Notes under the pieces: generated by a model
What the model was told of the DNA's origin: nothing
The model's database searches: none
What the model saw: only the letters and a program-made list of their open reading frames with translations
Made by a program: the position numbers and the translations under genes
Assembly (NCBI GenBank): GCA_001871905.1
Contig: MNUG01000021.1
Location: 1 to 64,000 of the forward strand
Direction: 5' to 3'
Length of the DNA: 64,000 nt
Source: Alphaproteobacteria bacterium CG1_02_46_17
GTDB lineage: Bacteria; Pseudomonadota; Alphaproteobacteria; Micavibrionales; Micavibrionaceae
Shown here: positions 44,862 to 53,340 of the stretch, piece after piece
Layout: every line of letters starts with the position of its first letter
How positions within the stretch are numbered: the stretch's first letter is position 1

Positions 44862-46322
44862 ATGAAAAAAGTTCTACCCCTTGCCTTCTCGACTTTTCTT
44901 TTGGCGTCTTGTTCCTTTATTCCGCAATACAGCCAACCAAGTGTTGAAGTTCCATCCCGTTGGAAATCCGAGACTGCTGCGGAAAACAAAGTCGAAATTC
45001 CTGCCAAATGGTGGACGTTGTATCAGGATGATACACTCAACTCTCTGGCGGAAGAAGCGCTGACACAAAATCTTGATTTAAGAGCCGGATTTGAGCGTGT
45101 TAATCAGGCGCGTGCCGCGCTAAGGATTGCCGGGGCCTCGATGTTGCCCTCCGCAAATGCTTCACTCGGTGCCAGCCGTACCCGCACCGATCCAGCTTCG
45201 GCCAAAGCGACCAACGTCAATAATTTTAGTGGTGGGTTAGCTATTTCCTATGATCTCGACCTGTTCGGTGCAAATCGCGCCACAATCGAAGCCGCGCGCG
45301 CGTCCCTTTATGGACAGCAATATGAGCAAGAAGCTTTGAAACTTGTGACCTTGGGAGATTTGACCAGCGCCTATTTCAATCTGTTGACCACACGCGAGCG
45401 TGTCAGGATTGCAGAAGATAACTTGAAAAACTTCCGTGAAGTTCTGCATATTATTCAGGTTCGCGTTGATACCGGACTTGATTCCGATCTTGAACTGTCC
45501 CAACAGAAAGTGGCTGTTTCCTCCAGTGAGGCTGCTCTGGCCACGCACAAACAACAAGAGGCCATTTATCAGAACGCTCTGGCTTTGTTGCTGGGGAAAG
45601 CACCTCAAACCTTTAGTCTGGACAGTTCCAAAAATATTGCCGATTTTCCAGTTCCGCAGATTGCTATCGAACAGCCCTCTGTTCTGTTAGAGCGTCGCCC
45701 AGATATTCATAGTGTTGAACAATCACTGATCGCCGCCAACGCCAATATCGGCGCAGCGCGTGCAGCCTTCTTCCCATCGATTAATCTAGGTGGAACAGCA
45801 ACAGCGGCCGCCGCGTCTTTGGGGGATCCTGCAAGCACTGTGCTGGCTTTGGCCTCTTCTTTGACTGCTCCGATTTTCTCGGGGGGCTCGCTAGAGGGCG
45901 GTCTGGATCAAGCCACGTCCCAACAACGTGAACTGGTTGAAACCTACCGCAAAACTGTCCTGACATCTTTCAGGGAAGTGGAAGACGCCCTGGCCACAAC
46001 CAAAGCCGCTGCAGAACGGGAAGTTGCCCTGCGGTCTGCCATGAACAATGCCCGTAGAGCTTACGAGATTTCCCGCAAACGTTATGAAGTCGGAACAATT
46101 GATTTCCAGACTTTGCTCGATACGCAGGCCTCACTCCTGAGTGCAGAAGATACTTATGCGCAAGCTCTGGAAGCCAAACTCACCGCTTCGGTTGACCTCG
46201 TCAAGGCCTTGGGTGGTGGCTGGAGTGAACTAGTTCCTGAACAACAATCGACCCCTATCCCAGCCTCTGCCCCTGCGTCTGCCCCCACTTCTGAGCCGGA
46301 AGAGGCACCGATTAAGTCCTGA
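44862..46322 (+). CDS. RND efflux system outer membrane lipoprotein (NodT family)
   Basis: This 486-residue TolC-like protein has a lipobox LASC at about residue 18 (MKKVLPLAFSTFLLASCSF). The repeated helical-barrel pattern includes LDLRAGFERVNQARAALRIA, AISYDLDLFGANRATIEAA and LLERRPDIHSVEQSLIAANA. It should form the outer membrane channel of a tripartite pump. No RND pump or membrane fusion gene lies in the window. The C-terminus ends in a Pro/Ala/Ser-rich tail. The ATG at 44862 follows GAGG. Confidence 0.92.
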   Translation: MKKVLPLAFSTFLLASCSFIPQYSQPSVEVPSRWKSETAAENKVEIPAKWWTLYQDDTLNSLAEEALTQNLDLRAGFERVNQARAALRIAGASMLPSANASLGASRTRTDPASAKATNVNNFSGGLAISYDLDLFGANRATIEAARASLYGQQYEQEALKLVTLGDLTSAYFNLLTTRERVRIAEDNLKNFREVLHIIQVRVDTGLDSDLELSQQKVAVSSSEAALATHKQQEAIYQNALALLLGKAPQTFSLDSSKNIADFPVPQIAIEQPSVLLERRPDIHSVEQSLIAANANIGAARAAFFPSINLGGTATAAAASLGDPASTVLALASSLTAPIFSGGSLEGGLDQATSQQRELVETYRKTVLTSFREVEDALATTKAAAEREVALRSAMNNARRAYEISRKRYEVGTIDFQTLLDTQASLLSAEDTYAQALEAKLTASVDLVKALGGGWSELVPEQQSTPIPASAPASAPTSEPEEAPIKS

Positions 46323-46358
46323 TTTGATTTTTTCCGAAAAATATCCTAAAAGGGCGGC

Positions 46359-47255
46359 ATGACATACAAAGTTGCCGCCCTTTATCGTTTCGTCCCTGTG
46401 ACCAGCCTTGAGCATCATCAAGAGATGCTGAATGCCCTGTCTGACCAATTTGACTTGTGCGGCACATTATTGATTGCCCATGAAGGATTTAACGGCACCA
46501 TTGCCAGCAGCAATGGAGGAACAGAAGCTGTTCTTGATTATCTTGAAAAACATTTTGAAATATCAAAAGGTGAAGTTAAATTTTCAAGTGCCGCTCGCCG
46601 GCCCTTCTTACGATACAAAGTCCGTATCAAACCGGAGATTGTTACTTTACGCCAACCACAAGCCGACCCGACAAAACGCGTCGGAACATATGTCGCGCCA
46701 GAGAACTGGAATGATCTTATTTCTGATCCTGAGGTTTTGTTGATCGACACACGCAATGATTACGAAACCAAGATCGGAATTTTCGAAGGCGCGATCGACC
46801 CCAAGATTAAAATCTTTACCGAATTTGTCGACTATGTCCGCGAAAATCTCGACCCCTCCAAACATAAAAAAATTGCGATGTTTTGTACGGGTGGAATTCG
46901 TTGCGAGAAAGCATCCAGCTTTATGCTCTCAGAAGGGTTCGAGGAAGTCTATCACCTCAAAGGCGGCATTTTGAAATATCTGGAAGAAATTCCCCAAGAG
47001 CAAAGCAAATGGAATGGCGAATGTTTCGTCTTTGATCGCCGCGTGGGTGTCACCCATGGACTTGAAGAGGGCTCTGCCAAGCTTTGCCACGGATGTCGAG
47101 AAACACTGATGTCCAATGATTTGATGAGTGACAAGTACGAGTTTGGCGTCTCTTGCCCGCATTGTTTTGATTCTCTGACAGAGGATGATCTCAACGCTCG
47201 ACGGACACGACACGAACAAATGATGAAAGAAAGAGCCAAGCAGAAAACTGCTTAA
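46359..47255 (+). CDS. trhO: tRNA uridine(34) hydroxylase (rhodanese family)
   Basis: This 298-residue protein of the UPF0176/YceA family makes 5-hydroxyuridine at position 34 of some tRNAs using oxygen. It contains the N-terminal domain with AHEGFNGTIA, a rhodanese domain with the active Cys176 in FCTGGIRCEKASSF, and a C-terminal CxxC/CxxC cluster (LCHGCRETL, CPHCFD). The family length and motif set are normal. Confidence 0.94.
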   Translation: MTYKVAALYRFVPVTSLEHHQEMLNALSDQFDLCGTLLIAHEGFNGTIASSNGGTEAVLDYLEKHFEISKGEVKFSSAARRPFLRYKVRIKPEIVTLRQPQADPTKRVGTYVAPENWNDLISDPEVLLIDTRNDYETKIGIFEGAIDPKIKIFTEFVDYVRENLDPSKHKKIAMFCTGGIRCEKASSFMLSEGFEEVYHLKGGILKYLEEIPQEQSKWNGECFVFDRRVGVTHGLEEGSAKLCHGCRETLMSNDLMSDKYEFGVSCPHCFDSLTEDDLNARRTRHEQMMKERAKQKTA

Positions 47256-47268
47256 GCCCTATCCGTTA

Positions 47269-48057
47269 TTATTTTGCAGGAACCAGATCAAGATAAACGC
47301 GGTGGCCATATGACCCTGAAGGATTAAGGCGGGCAGTTTCTGCCACCTTTGCCGTTTTCTTCAGCTCAAGAACCAAATGTGCGCCGGTTTCATCTTCTGT
47401 GGCGTGGAAAGCCTTGACCATCGGCGAAGATTTCAACGTCATATTCTTTAGCGCGTTCCACTTGTTTCCGACCAGATCAATCACCAGAAGATGTTCGTCA
47501 TTATCCAGATCATAACGAATTTCAGCAGGTTTTGTTGTGTCGAGGACAATGCGCGTCAAATCGCCTTTTTGTTCGCCAATTCTGACGCCAGTTACAGCCG
47601 CAATTTTCGGGTCTGCTTTCGGAGTAGTTTTCTTTTCAACTGTCTTCTCAACTGGCTTTTCAGCTTTTTTTGCAACAGGTTTTACGACAGGTTTCGCAGC
47701 AGCTTTTTCAACTGCAGGAGCCGTTGACAAGACAGGTTGCGGGGCAAGTGTCACTGGTTGAGTGGCAGGTTGGGTGTAGGTTGCATCTATCCGGTCAAGT
47801 TCCAAAGACAAAGCGCGAAAATGATGTTCCATCGCATCAACTTTTTTTAGAACCGGACGCGCCTGCGCCATATCGATTTCCAATGATCCCACGCGCGTTT
47901 CCAGAGAAGAAAGACGTTGTTCATCCAGTGCTGATTGTTCAACAGCAGGTACCGGATTTTTTGGCATTGATTTATCACTATCCACAGGCACCGTTCCCTG
48001 ACAAGCAGAGAGGGCCATAGCAGACGTCGCAAGCAAGAAAATTCTGAAGGATTTCAT
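47269..48057 (-). CDS. AMIN-domain lipoprotein
   Basis: This protein of about 262 residues has a lipobox ALSAC at about residue 18. A coiled-coil stretch follows (EQRLSSLETRVGSLEIDM). A Pro/Ala/Lys-rich linker (KPVVKPVAKKAEKPVEK) then leads to a C-terminal AMIN-like domain (TRIVLDTTKPAEIRYDLDND). AMIN domains bind peptidoglycan and direct amidases or secretins. The frame extends to a TTG at 48093 behind a GGGGATGG stretch, so a 274-residue form is possible. It is convergent with trhO. Confidence 0.75.
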   Translation of the reverse strand: MKSFRIFLLATSAMALSACQGTVPVDSDKSMPKNPVPAVEQSALDEQRLSSLETRVGSLEIDMAQARPVLKKVDAMEHHFRALSLELDRIDATYTQPATQPVTLAPQPVLSTAPAVEKAAAKPVVKPVAKKAEKPVEKTVEKKTTPKADPKIAAVTGVRIGEQKGDLTRIVLDTTKPAEIRYDLDNDEHLLVIDLVGNKWNALKNMTLKSSPMVKAFHATEDETGAHLVLELKKTAKVAETARLNPSGSYGHRVYLDLVPAK

Positions 48058-48140
48058 GAGGATCAGGGTGGCTGGCGAATCACGTCGCGTCAATCCATCC
48101 CCATTTTATCAACTTATTTATCCACAGGGCGTCTTCAGGT

Positions 48141-49247
48141 TCATCGGCCAGAAAACCGCGAGAGGATTTGAATGAATTTTTCAGAATGAATGGTCAATCC
48201 AGCGTGAGATAGCCACAATATAGCCCATGCCCATCCCAGTCCTCCTTGAGGTAGCCCCGCCAACACCCCAATCACACCGATTCCGCCCAGAATAACGGAC
48301 CAGGCCAGAATCGTATAAACCGACGCCCCGACGCCAAAGCCTGCATTTATAAAATGGTGGTGGAAATGTCGGCGATCCGGAGCGAAGGGATGTTTTTTGT
48401 CTTTCAACCGTGCCACGAGCAGACCAAAGGCATCTATGATCGGTAAAGCAATAACCCACGCAACAGAAATGGGTTCAACCACATGGTGCGGGGCTTGGGA
48501 TAATGTAATTGCGTACCACGCGATCATAACCCCGATTCCCATACTGCCCGCATCCCCCAGAAAGACACTGGCATGTTTTCTCCATGGGCTGCGGGCATTA
48601 AAAAATAAAAAACCCAGCAGAGCGGAGCAAAATAGAGAAATCTCAATAACCCCTGCTCCATATCCGTGCCAAAGCGCAGAAAGACCAAACCACAAGAAAA
48701 TAATCAAGGCATTTCCACCAGCCAGACCATCCAAACCATCCATCATGTTGACGGCGTTAATGATATAAACAACACAAGCGATTGAGAACGGGACAGCCAG
48801 CCACCCTAAATTAATCTCTCCGAATCCCAACAAATTCCCCAAGGTGGAGATTTGAGCCCCACCACCAATTACGAGAATACCCGCCACCAGAAAGTGAGCC
48901 ACAAATTTTATACGCGCCTCGACTTCCCAGACATCATCAATTAACCCGACGATCAGAATAATCGCCAGAGACAGCAATAAGGCCCATGGGATTTGAATGG
49001 AGAATATATTTCCAACCAATATCATCATTGGAAGTAAAACGATAAACATCGCTATGCCGCCAACGGGGGGGACAGGCTTTTCATGTTGTTTTCGTCCACC
49101 GGGCGCATCAACAATCCCTGCACGCAAAGCCATATGACGAATAAGATGCGTGACAATTAAAGTTGCGATCAACGTAAAAACAGACAACCCGGCCAATGAA
49201 AAAATCATCGTCGGGTCGTTCAAATCTATTTTTATCGGAACACTCAT
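48141..49247 (-). CDS. Polyprenyl-phosphate GlcNAc-1-phosphate transferase (WecA/MraY family)
   Basis: This 368-residue polytopic protein has the GT4 motifs: GGRKQHEKPVPPVGGIAMF, LIDDVWEVEARIKF, NAVNMMDGLDGLAGG and the cytoplasmic His loop RRHFHHHFINAG. It should load a sugar-1-phosphate onto undecaprenyl phosphate to begin O-antigen or another surface glycan. It differs from true MraY in length and in the His loop. It is downstream of the pilus genes with a 13-base gap. Confidence 0.9.
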   Translation of the reverse strand: MSVPIKIDLNDPTMIFSLAGLSVFTLIATLIVTHLIRHMALRAGIVDAPGGRKQHEKPVPPVGGIAMFIVLLPMMILVGNIFSIQIPWALLLSLAIILIVGLIDDVWEVEARIKFVAHFLVAGILVIGGGAQISTLGNLLGFGEINLGWLAVPFSIACVVYIINAVNMMDGLDGLAGGNALIIFLWFGLSALWHGYGAGVIEISLFCSALLGFLFFNARSPWRKHASVFLGDAGSMGIGVMIAWYAITLSQAPHHVVEPISVAWVIALPIIDAFGLLVARLKDKKHPFAPDRRHFHHHFINAGFGVGASVYTILAWSVILGGIGVIGVLAGLPQGGLGWAWAILWLSHAGLTIHSEKFIQILSRFSGR

Positions 49248-49260
49248 AATATCGGTGAGC

Positions 49261-50265
49261 CTATCGGGTACCTTTAACCCTTACGCGACCATCTTTTTCA
49301 ATTTCTGGCTGGGCTTTTCCGCGAACACTCATAATCCCTGTCGAATAGGCGGCAGGAACCAGTGCTTCCCATTCCATTTTACCTTTTGAAACCTCGAAAC
49401 GCACCAGCGTTCCATCAATTTTGGTCAAGTCATCCAGAAGCTGTTGAATCCGGATCGTATAATCCAGAACGTCATTCTTCGAGAGATCCTTGGCATCTGA
49501 TAAAAGCTTGAGGCTGGCTTGCTCAGTCTGTTCTTTGACTTTCTCCAGATTTCTATCCAGAAAATTGATCATGACATATTGAGCCGCAATAAATGCCATC
49601 AAAATCAACGAAACCACAACACCGGAGATCAGCAACAATCTTGCGGTTGCGCGTGAAAGCTGTTCAGTTTTTAACTGCTTGTTTCTCCAAGGGACAATAT
49701 CGGCTAGCTGATCATTGATCGTGATAAAGTTGGCATCCATACTCTGAATGCGAGGCAGAATTGTTCTCGATGCTCCAAGAAATATCTGCATCCGTCCTGT
49801 TTCCTGATCCCAGCGTAACGCTCCTGCAGCACCATCTTTTTCATAGATGTACACTGTTTCCTTATCCCAGAACTCGCTGTTTCCCGGTAGCGCGGCAGCC
49901 AGAGGGCACCAGCTATCCGGATTGGAAACCATCACTGTTGAAGGGCAAGCCAGATACCAGACTTTATTGTCTTCAATCGAGTAAACGTAATGAACTTTTT
50001 CAGTTGCACAGGATTGTGAGGCCGCATTCCAGACAGCCTCATCTTCCATCCCTGGAACGTAGGGCAAGGAACCTCCAACCAATTCGATTGGCAAGAAAGG
50101 ATCCAGTTGATCAATAAAATATTTCTTTTCACCGGCCATTCTCGTGGCCATGCCCGGAACAGGCTTAGCCTGAACTTTTGGTGGTTCAGCCTTAACCTCT
50201 GTGCCATCGTTTTCAGATGGGGGGGTGACCTCTTGATCTTTTTTGGGCCCAATACCGAACGCCAT
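49261..50265 (-). CDS. Bitopic pilus accessory protein, PilN/PilO-like position
   Basis: This 334-residue protein has a cytoplasmic-type N-terminal region of about 200 residues (with four Cys: QSCATE, LACPS, WCPL). A single hydrophobic segment (about 211-232) follows, then a predicted coiled coil (LDRNLEKVKEQTEQASLK) and a small periplasmic domain. The bitopic plan and position after the platform gene suggest an inner membrane alignment protein like PilN/PilO or R64 PilO. I see no close family. Its ATG overlaps the stop of the GspF-like gene by one base. Confidence 0.6.
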   Translation of the reverse strand: MAFGIGPKKDQEVTPPSENDGTEVKAEPPKVQAKPVPGMATRMAGEKKYFIDQLDPFLPIELVGGSLPYVPGMEDEAVWNAASQSCATEKVHYVYSIEDNKVWYLACPSTVMVSNPDSWCPLAAALPGNSEFWDKETVYIYEKDGAAGALRWDQETGRMQIFLGASRTILPRIQSMDANFITINDQLADIVPWRNKQLKTEQLSRATARLLLISGVVVSLILMAFIAAQYVMINFLDRNLEKVKEQTEQASLKLLSDAKDLSKNDVLDYTIRIQQLLDDLTKIDGTLVRFEVSKGKMEWEALVPAAYSTGIMSVRGKAQPEIEKDGRVRVKGTR

Positions 50266-51485
50266 TACATATTACCTCCCATCAAACCATCCATCATACC
50301 ATCCATGCTCATATTCATCACTGTCAACGCATAGATCGCACTACCAATACCAATTGTCAGATAAACACCGGTCAACAGAAAAGCGAGCATTACAATCAAT
50401 TTATGCTTTACCTTTGCTGCCTGAGCACGAAGCTCTCCAATTGATTCCATGATTGTAGCAACCTGCGAGAGATCCGACAAGGTTGCCAATTCCAAACGTT
50501 CTGAACGGCTTAAAGGTTCTCTGTCAAGAGCAGTTCCCAAGCCAATCCCGCGCGCGAGTTGTTCGTTTGCGGCGTCCCAATAGGCTGCAACTTCCGGAGA
50601 ATTCGAGGCTTCTGACGATTGTTGCAAGGTCTCGTTAATCGGCACGTTACTGCGTAACATACGGGTCGCCGCCGACATGGAGTCAGAAAAGCTCAGATCC
50701 CGCATATATCCACCGATCAATGGGATGCTGCGGACGAGACGCTGCGTCGGCCAGTCGCGTTTGCCACGGTTCATTATAAAAGAAAAAACGCACCACGCCA
50801 TAAAGGCGGCAATTCCATAAGCTGCCCAAATCAGGAGATTCCATGTCAGTTCAAGATTTGCCGTGACACGAAGGTATTTTTCCAATTCTTCGCCGCCCTT
50901 CGGGGCATTGTCCTTAAACCAGCCGAGAACCATCCCTTTCCCCCAGGTCAGGGATTGAACAATCGAAATGACGTCAAAAGCCAGCCATCCCATCGTCCCC
51001 ATAATTGCGCCCTTGTTTTTGCGCTTTTCAGTAATCGAGTTAATCGCATATGGAATGCCTTCGGCCAATTTTCCTGCCCGTTCACTGGCGGAAATAATAG
51101 CCAGAGTCGAGCGATCAAAAATTTGCAACGCTTTTAGAGCATCCATCAATCCCAGACCACGCGCCAAAGCTTCACGCGCGGGCGCCAGAATATTTTGGCG
51201 GGTCGGATTGGTTTCAGCCTCGATAATCTTCCACAAGGCCACCCCGGGAGATGTTGATGTTGCACGGAACATAATCCCGCGCAACAGCTGCACTTGCCAC
51301 CAACTGGAGCGGGCAAGAAGTCTTTCTATCGGGGTTCTGCTGTGGGCGCGAATGGTCAGAACATGACCGCCCTTATTCTGGACGGCATCGCGGACATCAT
51401 TTTCGGTCGGCAAATACATCGTCTCTGTTGATGTCTTTGGCCCCGATCTTGTGTCATAGACAATCTGGACAATCCACTGCTGCAT
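50265..51485 (-). CDS. Type II/IVb inner membrane platform protein (GspF/PilC family)
   Basis: This 406-residue protein has two T2SSF-type domains (each with helices and the pattern L-x-x-A-L-x-x-G as in AREALARGLGLMDALKAL and NEQLARGIGLGTALD). Membrane segments lie in the middle and at the C-terminus. It should be the platform on which the ATPase acts. The order ATPase-platform-accessory resembles R64 PilQ-PilR. It begins 11 bases after the ATPase gene. Confidence 0.87.
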   Translation of the reverse strand: MQQWIVQIVYDTRSGPKTSTETMYLPTENDVRDAVQNKGGHVLTIRAHSRTPIERLLARSSWWQVQLLRGIMFRATSTSPGVALWKIIEAETNPTRQNILAPAREALARGLGLMDALKALQIFDRSTLAIISASERAGKLAEGIPYAINSITEKRKNKGAIMGTMGWLAFDVISIVQSLTWGKGMVLGWFKDNAPKGGEELEKYLRVTANLELTWNLLIWAAYGIAAFMAWCVFSFIMNRGKRDWPTQRLVRSIPLIGGYMRDLSFSDSMSAATRMLRSNVPINETLQQSSEASNSPEVAAYWDAANEQLARGIGLGTALDREPLSRSERLELATLSDLSQVATIMESIGELRAQAAKVKHKLIVMLAFLLTGVYLTIGIGSAIYALTVMNMSMDGMMDGLMGGNM

Positions 51486-51496
51486 CTTGGTTTCTT

Positions 51497-53332
51497 TTAT
51501 GACTCCAGATAATTCAACGCCGATTTCGGATCAACCAAACCGTTAATCACCAGATCAATCAACCCGTTGCGGCGCGTATGTACGATCACCCCATCTTCAT
51601 TCACGATATCATTCACATTTTTCATCAAGGCTTTATAGATCAGGTCACGTTCAGCGGGCCCGAGTGTAATCAGCAACGCATCAAGCAATAAAGTCCGTCC
51701 TAAGATTCCTGTCCGGTTACATAAATCGCAGCCGCTGGTATTCCGGCGTCGAACGATTTCGGCAGCATCTATCCCCAGTACATATAATTCATCTTCGCTG
51801 AGGACGTCCCCTGCCCGTCCCTGGTGCGCACACCCTTGACACAAGGTTTTGACCAGACGTTGGTTAATGATCGCCCGCACCTGCTGTGCCAAAGTGAAGG
51901 TCGAAGCGCGTTCCCGTTCAACAGGCATCAGGGATTTCAACCGTTCAAATGTTTGAAGCGCTGTATCCGCGTGGACGGTCGAGATCACTGTGTGGCCTGA
52001 CTCTGCCGCTTTCAATGCGGTTTCCACCGTATCACTGTCCCGCAATTCCCCGATCACGATATAGTCAGGGTCATGACGCATAGCGGCGCGGATCAGGTCG
52101 GAGAACTCTCCCCCTCTCATACCGGGACGTACTTGCCATTGCGTCGCGTAGCGCAGTTCATATTCGATAGGATCTTCAATGGTCAAAACATGACGGCGGC
52201 GGCGGTCAATATATTGGATACAAGCATAAAGTGTCGTGGTTTTTCCCGAACCTGTCGGGCCTGAGAGCATCACCAGACCACCACCACCTTTGATTTCAGG
52301 TGACAACGATTGTGCAAGATAGTTCCCGACATCTTCGTGGCGTTTGAACAGCTCGTCAAAGCCTTTCAAAGAAGCCCGGTCAAGAAGACGCAAGGTCAAC
52401 TTTTCACCATCTTGAGCCTGAGGGCCAGATGCCACACGAACGTCAATGATACGTCCTTGCCATGTAAAACTGAAACGTCCATCTTTTGGCGTAACACGAT
52501 CTCCGAAGTTCATACCAGAGTCACGCTTGATCAAGGTTGTCAGACGTGCCATGGCCTCGGTAGGCAACAAGTGGACAGGTGAAAGATCACCATCAATCCG
52601 GTACCGAATCCAGTTCGGGTTTGCAATATTGTTATCTTGCAGAATGTGAATATCCGATACTCGCATTTGCAATGCTTCGGCCAACATATCGCGCATAAAC
52701 TGGTTCAACAGCAAACCATTGTCTGTATCACTCAGCCACAAGGACAAGGTCTTTTCACATCTATCCGCAGAAAGGTCATGCACGGCGCGCATGGTCTGCA
52801 ATAATTCTGCCCGATCCCAAATCTCGGGCTCGATCCGTTCGACCATCAGACCGGAACGGTTGGCGGTGGAGATCAAGGCATCAACCTGACGGGTATTCAG
52901 TTCATTCAGAGGTGCAATTTTTAAAACACCATCATGCAAGCCGATCAAGTGAATGTGGAGCGGCAACCATGATTGAACAGGCAAAAGCGAGCGCAACTGG
53001 TCTCCGTTTGCATGATCTCTTATTCCTGTCGATTCTTTGTCATCTTCGCTGGCAGATGGAGCCCCAGCCATATCCAGCAATTGATCAATCGAACGTGTAA
53101 CTCCCTGTTCCATCAAAATCACACGCTCGCGCTGAACCATATCCAGATACCGTTCGCGACCCTCACTGGAGCGTAATTTCCGGCGGTCAATCCACTGACG
53201 GCGCTCTACTCCATCAGGAGGAGTATGTTTGGATTCCTGACGACGATCAACGCCAAGGCGCACATCTACCTCTTCCTCTGGAAGAGATGTGTCATCATGT
53301 TCAAACATTTCGGAGTCCGGTGTCTTATCCAT
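51497..53332 (-). CDS. Assembly ATPase of a type IVb-like pilus (GspE/PilB/PilQ family)
   Basis: This 611-residue secretion ATPase powers pilin polymerisation. It has Walker A GPTGSGKTTTLYACI (Lys364), an Asp box GELRDSDTVETALKAAESGH and a tetracysteine zinc site (LCQGC and CDLC). The N-terminal 190 residues contain a charged, poorly conserved region (DVRLGVDRRQESKHT) and an N1-like domain. It precedes the platform gene and follows the ASH-repeat gene by 8 bases. Confidence 0.93.
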   Translation of the reverse strand: MDKTPDSEMFEHDDTSLPEEEVDVRLGVDRRQESKHTPPDGVERRQWIDRRKLRSSEGRERYLDMVQRERVILMEQGVTRSIDQLLDMAGAPSASEDDKESTGIRDHANGDQLRSLLPVQSWLPLHIHLIGLHDGVLKIAPLNELNTRQVDALISTANRSGLMVERIEPEIWDRAELLQTMRAVHDLSADRCEKTLSLWLSDTDNGLLLNQFMRDMLAEALQMRVSDIHILQDNNIANPNWIRYRIDGDLSPVHLLPTEAMARLTTLIKRDSGMNFGDRVTPKDGRFSFTWQGRIIDVRVASGPQAQDGEKLTLRLLDRASLKGFDELFKRHEDVGNYLAQSLSPEIKGGGGLVMLSGPTGSGKTTTLYACIQYIDRRRRHVLTIEDPIEYELRYATQWQVRPGMRGGEFSDLIRAAMRHDPDYIVIGELRDSDTVETALKAAESGHTVISTVHADTALQTFERLKSLMPVERERASTFTLAQQVRAIINQRLVKTLCQGCAHQGRAGDVLSEDELYVLGIDAAEIVRRRNTSGCDLCNRTGILGRTLLLDALLITLGPAERDLIYKALMKNVNDIVNEDGVIVHTRRNGLIDLVINGLVDPKSALNYLES

Positions 53333-53340
53333 CTTTATTC

